A DNA stretch of 64,000 nucleotides from NCBI RefSeq assembly GCF_034044635.1, contig NZ_JAXCLX010000001.1, positions 434,001 through 498,000 on the forward strand. Direction: 5' to 3'. Both the position numbers and the translations under genes were made by a program. The notes below the pieces were generated by a model. The model was not told the origin of the DNA, ran no database searches, and was given only the letters and a program-made list of their open reading frames with translations. Of the stretch, positions 7,038 to 18,098 are shown in pieces. How positions within the stretch are numbered: position 1 is the first letter of the stretch; every line of letters begins with the position of its first letter. The stretch is from Dongia rigui. GTDB lineage: Bacteria; Pseudomonadota; Alphaproteobacteria; Dongiales; Dongiaceae.

Positions 7038-7928
7038 TCAAGCTTTTTTTGAACTCACCAACATCACACCACCCAAGACGAAGACAGCGCCGATCATTTG
7101 TTCGATCGAGACATCTTCGCCTAGGAACAGCCAGCCGAAAAAGATGGTAGCGACCGGGCCGATCGATCCCACGATCGAGACCTTGGAGGCTCCCACCAGT
7201 TGGATCGCCTTGGCGGTCAGGAAGATCGGAAGCACGGTCGAGAGCCCCGCCATTGCCGCCGCATAGGCATAGACCTGCCAGGGTTGGCTGACCGCTTCCA
7301 CAAGCGGGTTGGCGATCGCGAAATGGATCAGGCATGAGACGGCGGCAACGCTGGTGGCCAGGGCCGCGAACCGGGTCGCCCCCATGCGCTGGGTCATCTG
7401 CCCCGACCCCACCAGATAGATCGCGTAGGTAATCATGCACAGAAAGATGAGCCCGCCGCCGATCGCCGTTGCCCGGTGATCGCCGGTGACCTCGATGTCA
7501 TGCAGGAAGGCGATGCCGATGCCGACATATGAAAGCGCCATGGCAAAGATCGCGCGGCGCGTGATGCTCTTTCCGAACATGTAGACCGAGATCACGACCA
7601 CGACGGTCGGATAGAGGAAGAGGATCAGCCGCTCGAGGCCCGCCGAGATATAGGCGAGGCCCATGAAATCGAGCAGGCTTGAGAGGTAATAGCCGACGAA
7701 TCCGAGGAAGAGGATGTTGCCCCAATCCCTCAGCGAGACCGGCGCCGCCCCACCCCGACCCGACCACCAAGCCGCGGCGAGGAGGCAGGGCAACGAGAAC
7801 GCCATGCGGAGGGCGAGCAGCAGGACCGCTTCGACCCCATAGAGATAGGCCAGCTTGACGAAAATGGCTTTCATCGAGAAGGCGGCAGAGGCGAGAAACG
7901 CCAGGAGGACGCCGCGATTGGCGAGCAT
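7038..7928 (-). CDS. EamA/DMT family transporter
   Basis: A 296-residue inner-membrane protein with ten predicted hydrophobic helices in two EamA repeats, for example the segments starting at residues 5, 33 and 70 in the first half. The C-terminal VGASKVSIVGSIGPVATIF is the usual last-repeat motif. DMT carriers export amino acids, metabolites or drugs; substrate cannot be read from sequence. It is upstream of prfC on the same strand with a 110-base gap, probably a separate transcript. Confidence 0.85.
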   Translation of the reverse strand: MLANRGVLLAFLASAAFSMKAIFVKLAYLYGVEAVLLLALRMAFSLPCLLAAAWWSGRGGAAPVSLRDWGNILFLGFVGYYLSSLLDFMGLAYISAGLERLILFLYPTVVVVISVYMFGKSITRRAIFAMALSYVGIGIAFLHDIEVTGDHRATAIGGGLIFLCMITYAIYLVGSGQMTQRMGATRFAALATSVAAVSCLIHFAIANPLVEAVSQPWQVYAYAAAMAGLSTVLPIFLTAKAIQLVGASKVSIVGSIGPVATIFFGWLFLGEDVSIEQMIGAVFVLGGVMLVSSKKA

Positions 7929-8146
7929 GATGGGGAAATCCAGGGCCGGGAGGACGTTTTATCAAGGCTATCGGCCAGGAAGCGGCCTGAGTAGCGCGAT
8001 TGCGGCATGGTGCCTCGCCAAAATAAGGCACTCCCGCGCCCTTTGCCCCCACAAAGGTTGAAATGGGTCGCACAAATGGCCATTTAAGGAGGGGCTTCAG
8101 CCCGCTTTCCCGCCCATCCCGCCACCTCTAGCGACGTCGGAGCCCG

Positions 8147-9784
8147 ATGCCCCACGCCACGCCGCTCATCGCCACCATCGTCGGCAGCCTTGCCCTCGCC
8201 TTTGTCCTGGGGGCACTCGCCCAGCGCGTGAAGATCTCGCCGCTGGTGGGCTACCTCCTGGCGGGCGTTGCCGTCGGCCCCTTCACCCCCGGCTATGTGG
8301 CGGACCAAGGCTTGGCGCTGGAGTTGTCCGAGATCGGCGTCATCCTGCTGATGTTCGGCGTCGGCCTCCATTTTTCGCTCAAAGACCTGCTTTCGGTCAA
8401 AGCCATCGCCATTCCGGGTGCCGTCATCCAGATCGCCTTTGCGACCGTGCTGGGCTGGGCTCTCGCCTGGGCCTTGGGCTGGTCGATGGCGGGGGGAATC
8501 GTTTTCGGCCTAGCGTTATCGGTCGCCAGTACCGTCGTCTTGCTCAGGGCGCTGCAAGAGCGCCACGCGTTGGAGACCGACCGCGGCCGCATCGCCATCG
8601 GCTGGCTGATTGTCGAGGACCTGGTGATGGTCCTGGTCCTCGTCCTGCTGCCGCCTTTTGGTGCGATCCTCACCGGTGGCGAGGGCGAGATCGTGATGCC
8701 GCTCCTCATCACGCTCGGCAAGGTCACGGCCTTCATCGTCTTCATGCTGGTGGTTGGAAGGCGCGTCATCCCCTGGATACTGCATTACATCGCCCATACC
8801 GGCTCGCGCGAATTGTTCCGCCTGGCGGTCCTCGCCATCGCATTGGGGGTCGCCTTCGGCTCGGCCATGCTGTTCGGCGTCTCGTTTGCGCTGGGTGCTT
8901 TCTTTGCCGGCATGGTGCTGGCGGAATCCGAACTCAGCCACCGGGCGGCGGAAGAATCCCTGCCCCTGCGTGACGCCTTCGCCGTGCTGTTCTTCGTCTC
9001 GGTCGGCATGCTGTTCGACCCGATGATCCTGGTGACCAGCCCGTTCCTGGTGCTGGCGACCTGCGGCATCATCATCTTCGGCAAGTCTGTGGCCGCCTTC
9101 CTCATCGTCCGGGCATTCCGGCACCCCACCGGAACGGCCCTGATCATTTCGGCGAGCCTCGCCCAGATCGGCGAGTTCTCGTTCATCCTCGCGGCACTCG
9201 GTGTCGATCTCAATCTGCTGCCACCGCAAGGGCGCGACCTCATTCTGGCCGGCGCGATCCTATCGATCCTCGCCAACCCGCTGCTTTTCGCCGCCATAGA
9301 CCGGATGAAGGCGAAGACGGCCGATCAGGCATCGGGGGACAGCGCCACACAGGACCACCTGATCAAGACCAGCTTGACCGATCACACCGTCGTCGTTGGG
9401 GGTGGACGGGTCGGCAAGGAGTTGATCGCCTATCTCAAAGCGGAAGGGTTGCCGTTCCTGGTGATCGAGGACCGCGATCACGCTCTGAAGGCGCTGCGCG
9501 GCGATGGTGTGGAACTGATCGCGGCCAATGCCGCCGATCCGCTGGCCATCGCCGCCGCCAATATGGCGGGAGCCAAACGATTGTTTGTGGCCATCGACAA
9601 TGCCTTCGAAGCTGGCCAAGCCGTCGAACAGGCGCGCAAGGCCAACCCGTCCCTGGAGATCATCGCTCGCGCGTTTTCTTGCGACGAGACGCAGCATCTG
9701 CAACAACGCGGCGCCAATCGAATTGTCGTCGGTGCAGAAGCCATCGCGCAAGGCATGCTGGCCAAGGCGTTCAAGGAAGCGTAG
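8147..9784 (+). CDS. ybaL: CPA2 family monovalent cation:proton antiporter, YbaL/Kef type
   Basis: The 545-residue protein has an N-terminal Na/H-exchanger domain of about 12 membrane segments (residues 5-385), including the CPA2-typical GVILLMFGVGLHFS, and a C-terminal RCK/TrkA-N domain starting at HTVVVGGGRVGKELIAYL. The latter is a Rossmann fold that binds NAD or nucleotides and gates transport. The layout fits E. coli YbaL and the Kef potassium efflux systems. No ancillary KefF/G gene is adjacent. It runs into copy 3 of the REP-like repeat. Confidence 0.9.
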   Translation: MPHATPLIATIVGSLALAFVLGALAQRVKISPLVGYLLAGVAVGPFTPGYVADQGLALELSEIGVILLMFGVGLHFSLKDLLSVKAIAIPGAVIQIAFATVLGWALAWALGWSMAGGIVFGLALSVASTVVLLRALQERHALETDRGRIAIGWLIVEDLVMVLVLVLLPPFGAILTGGEGEIVMPLLITLGKVTAFIVFMLVVGRRVIPWILHYIAHTGSRELFRLAVLAIALGVAFGSAMLFGVSFALGAFFAGMVLAESELSHRAAEESLPLRDAFAVLFFVSVGMLFDPMILVTSPFLVLATCGIIIFGKSVAAFLIVRAFRHPTGTALIISASLAQIGEFSFILAALGVDLNLLPPQGRDLILAGAILSILANPLLFAAIDRMKAKTADQASGDSATQDHLIKTSLTDHTVVVGGGRVGKELIAYLKAEGLPFLVIEDRDHALKALRGDGVELIAANAADPLAIAAANMAGAKRLFVAIDNAFEAGQAVEQARKANPSLEIIARAFSCDETQHLQQRGANRIVVGAEAIAQGMLAKAFKEA

Positions 9785-9789
9785 CGCCC

Positions 9790-9871
9790 GTCGCCATCCC
9801 CGCAAAGGCGGGGGCGCCTTCTTCAGTCACAAAGGAACTGGTGGATGGCCCGCCTGGGCGGGCCATGACAA
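9790..9871. repeat. Composite REP-like palindrome, copy 3
   Basis: Two hairpins, CCCCGC/GCGGGG and GGCCCGC/GCGGGCC, flank an inner inverted pair ACTT/AAGT-like region containing TTCAGT and ACTGGTGGAT. The right end is ATGACAAT as in copy 1. It occupies the gap between the convergent antiporter and rsfS genes and is the most diverged copy on its left side. Confidence 0.75.
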
Positions 9872-9893
9872 TCAAAAACTCGCGGTGAAACGA

Positions 9894-10541
9894 TCAGCCG
9901 ACGGCGTGCAGCTTCTCGGGTTCGACCTGATCGAGGCCCCACATCTTTTCCAGGCTGTAGAGCTTGCGCACATCCGGCCGGAAGAGGTGGATGATGATGT
10001 CGTTGCCGTCGACCAGCACCCAGTCACCCTGGCTGATGCCTTCGATATTGATCGGCTTGGCGCCCGCTTTGCTGAGCTTCTCGGCCACGTGATGCGCCAT
10101 CGCCGCCAATTGGCGAACGTTGCGGCCCGTCGCGATCACCATGAAATCGGCAATGGCGGACTTGCCGGCAAGGTCGACCGACACAATGTCTTCGGCCTTG
10201 TCGTCGTCGAGCGATTTCTCAACAAGCTTCAGGAGCTGACGCGAGAACGCATCGGCCTTGCTCGCGGCTTGTGCCGTTTTAGCTACCGGTGCTTTGGGAG
10301 CTTTTGCTTTGGCGGCGGTCTTTGTCGCCGTCTTCGCCTTTGGCTTTGTTGCGGCCTTCGCTTTGGCGGCTGCCTTCGGCTTGGTCGCAGCCTTGGGCTT
10401 GGCGGCTAGCTTTGGCTTCGTCGCCGCACTCTTCTTGGCTACTTTGGGAGAAGCCTTCTTGGCGGCGGGTTTGGCTGTGCCGGCTGATTTAACAGCGGTC
10501 TTCCGGCGAACCGCGGTGTTCTTTTCGGAAATGGCCTTCAT
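9894..10541 (-). CDS. rsfS: Ribosomal silencing factor RsfS with histone-H1-like N-terminal tail
   Basis: The C-terminal half (from about residue 93) is RsfS/Iojap, which binds L14 and blocks 30S-50S joining under starvation. Recognisable pieces are DDDKAEDIVSVDLAGKSAIADF, GRNVRQLAAMAHHVAE and the C-terminal GDWVLVDGNDIIIHLF. The first ~90 residues are almost entirely Lys, Ala, Pro and Thr in KPKAA-type repeats, like bacterial histone-H1-like proteins. Ordinary RsfS is 105-140 residues; this is 215. ATG 10541 follows AGGAGG directly; a TTG at 10571 abutting the nadD stop is the alternative. It is the last gene of the obgE-proB-proA-nadD-rsfS run. Confidence 0.9.
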   Translation of the reverse strand: MKAISEKNTAVRRKTAVKSAGTAKPAAKKASPKVAKKSAATKPKLAAKPKAATKPKAAAKAKAATKPKAKTATKTAAKAKAPKAPVAKTAQAASKADAFSRQLLKLVEKSLDDDKAEDIVSVDLAGKSAIADFMVIATGRNVRQLAAMAHHVAEKLSKAGAKPINIEGISQGDWVLVDGNDIIIHLFRPDVRKLYSLEKMWGLDQVEPEKLHAVG

Positions 10542-10571
10542 CCTCCTCAAGCCGGCGTTACGAAATTGCAA

Positions 10572-11195
10572 TCATCGGGGTGTCGCCGGTTTTGCCACCC
10601 GCGATCCGCTCTCGCCCCAGAGCCGCTTCGAGCGGATTTCCGTGGCCGAGATCGGATTCAATCGATGATGCACAAATGTCCACGCCGGCGGCTGCGACGT
10701 AACCAGCGTTCGGGCTGCTTGCTCCCGCGCCCGAAAACAGGCGAATCGCCGTGCCGCTAGAGCGGCCAGTGCCCGATAAGTATATGTCGGACGGTCAAAA
10801 ACCGCAATTGGCACCAGATGAAAGATCTGTTGCCAATCCTTCCAGCGATGCATGCCGGCAAGGTTGTCGGCGCCCATCAACCAGACAAAACGATAATGCG
10901 GGTATTTGCGCACCACTTTTTTGAGCGTATCGGCCGTGAATTGCGTGCCGAGGCGGAGTTCAAGATCGCTGACCCGGATGCGTGGATGGTTGGCGACGCG
11001 CTGCGCCTCGGCAAGGCGCGCGTCCAATGGCGCCATGCCGACCGGGCTCTTCAAGGGATTTTGCGGTGCGACCAGCCACCACACTTCGTCGAGACCGAGA
11101 TACGCCAAGGCAGCCAGGCTGATGTCCCGGTGCCCGTCATGGGCCGGGTTGAATGAGCCGCCCAGGATGCCGATCTTGCGCGCGATGGTGGTCAC
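10572..11195 (-). CDS. nadD: Nicotinate-nucleotide adenylyltransferase
   Basis: NadD transfers AMP from ATP to nicotinate mononucleotide in NAD synthesis. The 207-residue protein has the nucleotidyltransferase signature GGSFNPAHDGH at residues 12-22 and the C-terminal ISATEIRSK motif. WLMGADNL in the middle is also typical. It sits three bases after proA and runs into rsfS, the usual alphaproteobacterial order. The GHRD following the first motif is a common alphaproteobacterial variant. Confidence 0.94.
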   Translation of the reverse strand: MTTIARKIGILGGSFNPAHDGHRDISLAALAYLGLDEVWWLVAPQNPLKSPVGMAPLDARLAEAQRVANHPRIRVSDLELRLGTQFTADTLKKVVRKYPHYRFVWLMGADNLAGMHRWKDWQQIFHLVPIAVFDRPTYTYRALAALAARRFACFRAREQAARTLVTSQPPAWTFVHHRLNPISATEIRSKRLWGESGSRVAKPATPR

Positions 11196-11197
11196 GT

Positions 11198-12478
11198 TCA
11201 GGGACGGACCTGGCCGCTGCCGCGCACGATGTATTTGTAAGAAGTGAGCTGTTCGGCACCCACCGGCCCGCGGGCGTGGAGCTTGCCGGTCGAAATACCG
11301 ATCTCCGCCCCCATGCCGAACTCGCCGCCATCGGCAAACTGGGTCGAACTGTTCCAGATGACGATACCGGAATCGATCTCGTTCAGGAAGCGCGCGGCGG
11401 TCTGCGGATTGGCGGTGATAATCGCCTCAGTATGATGCGAGGAATGGCGCTCGATATGCTCGATCGCCTCCGCGACTCCGTTCACGACTTTCACCGATAG
11501 GATGGCATCGAGATATTCGGTGTCCCAATCCTGGGCGCCAGCCGCCTCGACGCGCTTGTCGAGCGCCTGGATCTCGGCATCGCCACGAAGCTCGCAGCCA
11601 GCCTTGATGAGGTCATCGAGGATGGGTTTGGCAAATTTCAATGCCGGGCGGTCGATGAGCAAGGTCTCGGTCGCCCCGCAAATGCCGGTGCGGCGCATCT
11701 TGGCATTGAGCACGATCGCCCGGGCCATTTCAGGGTCGGCTTCGGCATCGACATAAGTGTGGCAAATGCCATCGAGATGCTTGAGCACCGGAATACGGCT
11801 CTCATTGGCGATACGTTCGATGAGGCCCTTGCCGCCCCGCGGAATGATGACGTCGATGTATTCGGTCATGCCGAGCATGATGCCGACGGCAGCGCGATCG
11901 GTGGTCGGCAGGCGTTGTACGGAAGCCTTCGGCAGGCCGGCAGCACACAGGCCCTCCTGCAGGCAATCAAGAATCGCCACCGCCGAATGCGCACTCTCCG
12001 AACCGCCGCGCAGGACGGCGGCATTGCCGGATTTGAGGCAGAGGCCCGCAGCATCCGCCGTCACATTGGGGCGGCTTTCATAGATGATGCCGATGACGCC
12101 GAGCGGCACCGCAACACGTTCGATCTTCAGGCCATTGGGCCTGTCCCAGGCGCCCAGCGACCGGCCGATAGGGTCGGGCAATTCGGCAATGTCCTCAAGC
12201 CCCTTTGCCATGGCTTCAATGCGCTGCTCGTCGAGCAGCAGCCGATCGAGCAGGGCGGCGGAAAGGCCCTTCTCACCTGCGGCCTTCATGTCGCGTTCAT
12301 TGGCAGCAAGAATTTTCCCGGCCTGCGCACGAATCTCGGCGGCCATGGCGCGCAGCGCCAAATCCTTCTTCTCACGCGGCGCCTGGGCAAGCTTGGCCGA
12401 TGCAGCCTTAGCGGCACGCCCGAGGCTCAGCATCTCGTCGAGAAGTGCGTCGCCCGATTCTTTCTTCAGCGCGGTCAT
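11198..12478 (-). CDS. proA: Gamma-glutamyl phosphate reductase
   Basis: ProA reduces gamma-glutamyl phosphate to glutamate semialdehyde with NADPH, the second step of proline synthesis. The 426-residue aldehyde-dehydrogenase-fold protein carries the catalytic Cys in [13 protein letters not shown], as well as [20 protein letters not shown] and the C-terminal [19 protein letters not shown]. It follows proB with a 10-base gap and precedes nadD, so the three are one transcript. Confidence 0.96.
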   Translation of the reverse strand: MTALKKESGDALLDEMLSLGRAAKAASAKLAQAPREKKDLALRAMAAEIRAQAGKILAANERDMKAAGEKGLSAALLDRLLLDEQRIEAMAKGLEDIAELPDPIGRSLGAWDRPNGLKIERVAVPLGVIGIIYESRPNVTADAAGLCLKSGNAAVLRGGSESAHSAVAILDCLQEGLCAAGLPKASVQRLPTTDRAAVGIMLGMTEYIDVIIPRGGKGLIERIANESRIPVLKHLDGICHTYVDAEADPEMARAIVLNAKMRRTGICGATETLLIDRPALKFAKPILDDLIKAGCELRGDAEIQALDKRVEAAGAQDWDTEYLDAILSVKVVNGVAEAIEHIERHSSHHTEAIITANPQTAARFLNEIDSGIVIWNSSTQFADGGEFGMGAEIGISTGKLHARGPVGAEQLTSYKYIVRGSGQVRP

Positions 12479-12488
12479 CGCAGATCCT

Positions 12489-13631
12489 TTAGCTAACCAC
12501 CAAATCGTCGCGGTGGATCATCTCATCACGCCCGCGATAACCGAGCAAGGCTGCAATCTCTTTCGATTTATGGCCCATGATGCGCCGGGCGTCGGCGGCG
12601 TCGTAGGCGGCGAGGCCGCGCGCCACTTCATTTCCGGCCTTGTCGACCACCAGCACGGCGTCGCCGCGCTCGAAGCGGCCTTCGACTTTTATGATTCCGG
12701 CTGGAAGAAGCGAGCGACCGCCTTTGAGGGCATTGAGGGCGCCGTCATCGACCACCAGCGTTCCCTTGGCCTTCAAGGAGCCGCCGATCCAGCTCTTGCG
12801 CGCGGTCTTCGGGCCACTGGCGGGGAGGAACCAGGAACAGGCACCGCCGTCGAGAATGGCCTGGAGCGGATTCATCTTCTTGCCGCTGGCGATGACCATG
12901 CGGCAGCCGGCTGCCATGGCGATGCGGGCAGCAGCGATCTTGGTGACCATGCCGCCCGAGGAATAGCCGGTGGGTGCCACCCCCGCCATCGCCTCGATCT
13001 CCGATGTCACTTCCGTGATCTCGCCGATGAAGCTGGCGTTCTTGTCCTTCCGCGGGTCGGCGGTGTAGAGGCCGTCGATATCGGAGAGCAGCACCAGCGT
13101 GTCGGCGCTGATCATGGCACCGACCCGGGCTGCCAAGCGGTCATTGTCGCCGAAGCGGATTTCGCTGGTCGCCACCGTATCGTTCTCGTTGATCACCGGC
13201 ACGGCGCCCATCTGCAGCAGCGTGTTGAGCGTCGAGCGTGCGTTCAAATGCCGGCGGCGTTCCTCGGTATCATCAAGCGTGATGAGAATTTGCGCCACCG
13301 TGATGTCGTGACGCGCCAGCGTTTCCTGATAGGCGTGCGCCAGGCGGATCTGGCCGGTGGCCGCGGCCGCCTGCTTTTCTTCCAGCCGCAGCACGCCATC
13401 GATGAGGCCGAGATGGCGGCGTCCCACGGCGATGGCGCCTGAAGAAACGAGCACTACTTCCTTGCCGGCCTGGCGCAAGGCAGCCACATCGTCGGCCAAG
13501 GCGTCGAGCCATTTGCGGCGGATGCCGCCCGTCTCGTCATCGACCAGCAGGGCCGAGCCGATCTTGATGACGATGCGCTTGGCGCTGGCGAGCGAGCGTT
13601 CCTTGCTCGATGATTTTTTCTTGTCACTCAT
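12489..13631 (-). CDS. proB: Glutamate 5-kinase
   Basis: ProB phosphorylates glutamate for proline synthesis and is normally feedback-inhibited by proline. The 380-residue protein has the amino-acid-kinase domain ([10 protein letters not shown] near residue 21, [37 protein letters not shown]) and a C-terminal PUA domain (from about residue 285). A Lys/Ser-rich N-terminal extension of some 16 residues precedes the kinase. It is separated from obgE by a GC-rich inverted repeat. Confidence 0.96.
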   Translation of the reverse strand: MSDKKKSSSKERSLASAKRIVIKIGSALLVDDETGGIRRKWLDALADDVAALRQAGKEVVLVSSGAIAVGRRHLGLIDGVLRLEEKQAAAATGQIRLAHAYQETLARHDITVAQILITLDDTEERRRHLNARSTLNTLLQMGAVPVINENDTVATSEIRFGDNDRLAARVGAMISADTLVLLSDIDGLYTADPRKDKNASFIGEITEVTSEIEAMAGVAPTGYSSGGMVTKIAAARIAMAAGCRMVIASGKKMNPLQAILDGGACSWFLPASGPKTARKSWIGGSLKAKGTLVVDDGALNALKGGRSLLPAGIIKVEGRFERGDAVLVVDKAGNEVARGLAAYDAADARRIMGHKSKEIAALLGYRGRDEMIHRDDLVVS

Positions 13632-13646
13632 GGAGCGCTTCCCCTA

Positions 13647-13753
13647 CCCCTCACCCCGACCCTCTCCCCACGTCGTGGGGCGAGGGAGTTTCGACCGTGC
13701 CCTGCCTTCAAGCCCCTCGCCCAGCTTGCGGGGAGAGGGGTTGGGGTGAGGGG
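13647..13753. repeat. GC-rich inverted-repeat element between obgE and proB
   Basis: The outer arms CCCCTCACCCC and GGGGTGAGGGG are perfect complements about 85 bases apart. Inside each arm is a second hairpin built on CTCTCCCC/GGGG. The element lies between obgE and proB, which are on the same strand, so it would be transcribed within their mRNA unless it terminates. This type of repeat is common in proteobacterial intergenic DNA; it differs from the four composite palindromes elsewhere in the window. Confidence 0.75.
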
Positions 13754-13780
13754 ATTTCCCACTCTCCCCGAGCCGTTACC

Positions 13781-15270
<1,490 letters not shown>

Positions 15271-15290
15271 GATCGGTCGAATCCAAAAAC

Positions 15291-15322
15291 GAAAAAGGGG
15301 AACGGCGTTTCCGCCATTCCCC
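15291..15322 (-). terminator. Rho-independent terminator after rpmA
   Basis: On the minus strand an 11-base stem GGGGAATGGCG/CGCCGTTCCCC (one mismatch) with a GAAA loop is followed by TTTTTC. It lies about 50 bases beyond the rpmA stop and just before the VOC start. It should end most rplU-rpmA transcripts and so separates them from VOC-obgE. Confidence 0.8.
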
Positions 15323-15372
15323 TTTCAAACCGTTTCAGCGAATGGCCGCGCCCGAAACCCGGGCGCCGATGC

Positions 15373-15645
<273 letters not shown>

Positions 15646-15679
15646 TTGGGTCTCTCCCTAAATTCGATCAGGCTGGCCG

Positions 15680-15994
15680 TTAGGCCGCCTTGATGCCTTG
15701 GATCTTGAGCACCGTCACGAACTGACGATGGCCGCGCTTGCGGCGATAGTTGTGGCGACGGTTCTTCTTGAAGATGATGACCTTGTCGCCCTTGCGCTGC
15801 TCGAGCACGGTCGCCGTCACCGAAGCGCCGGCCACATTGGGCGCGCCAACGGTGATGTTTCCGCCTTCGCCGACCATCAGCACCTCATTCAGCGAAATGC
15901 TGGCGCCTTCTTCGGCCTCGAGCTTCTCGACGAGGATGATGTCGTTGGTGGCGACCTTGTATTGCTTGCCGCCCGTCTTGATCACTGCAAACAT
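15680..15994 (-). CDS. rplU: 50S ribosomal protein L21
   Basis: The 104-residue product begins [14 protein letters not shown] and carries [21 protein letters not shown], the L21 signature near the C-terminus. It binds 23S rRNA in the large subunit. It is the first gene of the rplU-rpmA transcript. The 186-base gap upstream (15995-16180) should hold the promoter and leader; I see no gene in it. Confidence 0.98.
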   Translation of the reverse strand: MFAVIKTGGKQYKVATNDIILVEKLEAEEGASISLNEVLMVGEGGNITVGAPNVAGASVTATVLEQRKGDKVIIFKKNRRHNYRRKRGHRQFVTVLKIQGIKAA

Positions 15995-16180
15995 AATTGC
16001 CGTCCTAGAGGCGGGTCACGGGCCGGATCATTCCAAGCCCACGCAGCGCCGTTACATGCCAAAAGCTTCGGGCCGCCGAAGGGCGACCCGTTCGAGGTGG
16101 GAAATAGACGTTCCGGACCTACTTTGTCAACAGGTTATGCACCTGTGGGAAATCCCCGCCGTCGATCGCGCGCGCATGGC

Positions 16181-17194
16181 TTAACCCATTGATTTAACGC
16201 CATCAAGGCGCAAAATCTGGGTCGCCGGGACGGCACTTCTCCCGGCCTGCTCCAGCCCCATGAGGACGAAAGTCCCGGCGACACAATCCATCATCGCCGC
16301 CAAGCGGCTGAATTTATTGAGAATCGGGTATTGCAGCCAGGAAAAATCGGCGGGCAACGCATCGAGCCCACCGGCCCAGACGCAAGCGTCCCGGAACCGC
16401 CCGGCACTGTCGACCCCGCGCAGCCAGCCTTTGGGCCAGGTGCCGACATGCCCCGGCAGGGCCGGCCAGTGATTGGCAATCGCACTGGGGGAGGCGCGGT
16501 GGCGATAGCGATCCTCCAGCCGTTCGATCACCACCGAGCGGCCATCGGCTCCGGCCAGGGTGAAAAGCGCCGGAATGGCCAGCGGGGTGTCGCTGAGAAG
16601 TTGCTGGGCTTGGTCGAAATCACGCGCCGTTTCAAAGACCTGGCGCAGAAGATGCGTGGGCGGAATGGCTTGGCGGCGCTCCACCCGGAACCGCTCCACC
16701 ACCCAATCGAGCGGCTTCACCCCCGTCGTTACCCGGATCGGCGGCTGATTATAGGAGGCGGCGAAGCGCCCCGGAGCGAGACCGGTCAGAACGCCGACGA
16801 AGCCTGGCCAGGTCGCCTGCCACCAGGCGCCGACCGCGGAATCGTGCCGGGTCACAGTCAGTGCTGGCCCCATGCCATGAAGCGGCCAATCGAGCGTGCG
16901 CATCAGGCGCGGGCCGGAAGCGATGCTGGAACAGGCCCATTCCGTGCTGATATTGAGGGCATGGACACCGCCTGCCCCGCTGGCGGCCGCCACGTCGTCG
17001 ATTTCCGTTTTGTAAGGTGTCACGTTACGGGCGAGCCAGGCGCGCGAGCGGCGATCCATCCAGGCTTGGACCGGGGCGGTCGTCAATGCCTCGCCCGCGG
17101 CCGAGAGCAGGCGCACCTTTTCGGGCGCCAGTTTGGCGAGGTCGCTCATGGGCCGGCTTCCCATGTCGATGACCGGAATCTGCGGCAAATCCAT
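16181..17194 (-). CDS. Acid-ceramidase/choloylglycine-hydrolase-like Ntn amidohydrolase
   Basis: The 337-residue protein resembles cysteine Ntn hydrolases that cut linear amide bonds. The segment STEWACSSIAS followed by RLMRTLDWPLHGMG matches the catalytic pattern of acid ceramidase/NAAA, where the nucleophile Cys (C88 here) becomes the N-terminus after self-cleavage and an Arg-x-x-Asp pair follows. Later VVIERLEDRYRHR and ANHW fit the same fold. Substrate is unknown; N-acyl amides or lactones are possible. The ATG at 17194 is chosen because GAGGGGGAG precedes it; an upstream in-frame start adds an unrelated 22 residues. It stands alone. Confidence 0.7.
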   Translation of the reverse strand: MDLPQIPVIDMGSRPMSDLAKLAPEKVRLLSAAGEALTTAPVQAWMDRRSRAWLARNVTPYKTEIDDVAAASGAGGVHALNISTEWACSSIASGPRLMRTLDWPLHGMGPALTVTRHDSAVGAWWQATWPGFVGVLTGLAPGRFAASYNQPPIRVTTGVKPLDWVVERFRVERRQAIPPTHLLRQVFETARDFDQAQQLLSDTPLAIPALFTLAGADGRSVVIERLEDRYRHRASPSAIANHWPALPGHVGTWPKGWLRGVDSAGRFRDACVWAGGLDALPADFSWLQYPILNKFSRLAAMMDCVAGTFVLMGLEQAGRSAVPATQILRLDGVKSMG

Positions 17195-17349
17195 GCCAGC
17201 ACTCCCCCTCTTCCCCTTGATTTGGCTGGCAGGATCGACGTTATCGCCGCATGGGGTCAAGCCGGGCTTGCACAGAGCGATTCACTTCGTTAGGTTCCGC
17301 GCCGTTCAACCGGCCCGGATCCCAGTATCGTTTCCCGGGGTCCTCCCGC

Positions 17350-17439
17350 GGAGGGGTGCCAGAGTGGCCGATTGGGACAGTCTCGAAAACTGTTGTACGT
17401 GCAAGCGTACCGTGGGTTCGAATCCCACCCCCTCCGCCA
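17350..17439 (+). tRNA. tRNA-Ser(CGA)
   Basis: Acceptor arms GGAGGGG and CCCCTCC pair perfectly, with discriminator G and encoded CCA. The anticodon loop CTCGAAA gives anticodon CGA, which reads UCG. A long variable arm (GTACGTGCAAGCGTAC region) and a T arm GTGGG-TTCGAAT-CCCAC confirm a class II serine tRNA. It lies alone between convergent-facing genes. Confidence 0.97.
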
Positions 17440-17453
17440 CTCCTTAATCCCGA

Positions 17454-18098
17454 TCAGTCGGCGATTTTCTTCAGTACCGCGTTGATCTCGGCGCGCCGGC
17501 CGGCATCGGCATCTTCACGGCCCGGGCGCGGCGCGGCGGAGAGCGCCTTTTCGAGATAGGTCTTGGCCTTCTCATTCTCGCCCTGCTCGGCGAGGTAATC
17601 GCCATAGAAATAGTTCTCGTCGATGCCATCCGGATTGAGGGCGACGCCCTTGGCGAGGTAATCGGCTGCCTTGTCGTCATCACCGAAGCCCAAGGGCCAG
17701 CCGGGGACGCGATAATAAAGGGCACCAATCGAGGTATCGATGCCACCGCCGATCGCCTTCTCGTCGATCTTGCGGGCGGCTTCGAGCGACTTTAGCGCCG
17801 ATTTGGCGAGGTCCAGAGCGCCCAAGCCGCCTTTGGCGCCGGCATAGGTGCTCATGATGATACCCCGCCAGGCGAGCAGCGGCGCCGATTGCGGGAACTG
17901 GCTCACCGCCGCCTCCGCCTTCGGGACCAGAGCCTTCAGCGCCGCCTCCCGCTCGTCATCCTTGAGACCGTAATTGGCCTTGGCCCATTCATGCTGCAAC
18001 GATTGGAGGACCGGGATGTCGTCGCCGGTTGCAGCATATCCCGGCGCGGCGAGCACAGTTAAGAAGGCTGCACCCAGCAGCATGGATTTGAGGTTCAT
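17454..18098 (-). CDS. Secreted tetratricopeptide-like protein
   Basis: A 214-residue exported protein: signal peptide at residues 1-22 (hydrophobic core and GYAA cleavage site), then helical repeats of TPR type, for example DDDKAADYLAKGVALNPDGIDENYFYGDYLAEQGENEKAKTYLEKAL in the second half. Such proteins are scaffolds or periplasmic partners rather than enzymes. Its ATG overlaps the stop of the SDR gene by one base, so it is the last member of the five-gene overlapping operon. A longer open frame upstream merely runs through the SDR gene in another frame and is not used. Confidence 0.8.
   Translation of the reverse strand: MNLKSMLLGAAFLTVLAAPGYAATGDDIPVLQSLQHEWAKANYGLKDDEREAALKALVPKAEAAVSQFPQSAPLLAWRGIIMSTYAGAKGGLGALDLAKSALKSLEAARKIDEKAIGGGIDTSIGALYYRVPGWPLGFGDDDKAADYLAKGVALNPDGIDENYFYGDYLAEQGENEKAKTYLEKALSAAPRPGREDADAGRRAEINAVLKKIAD

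Noticed and set aside
6004..7266. A 420-codon plus-strand frame opposite prfC
   Set aside because: It is antisense to the well-supported RF3 gene, shows no domain, and has high Arg/Gly/Leu composition typical of shadow frames in GC-rich DNA.
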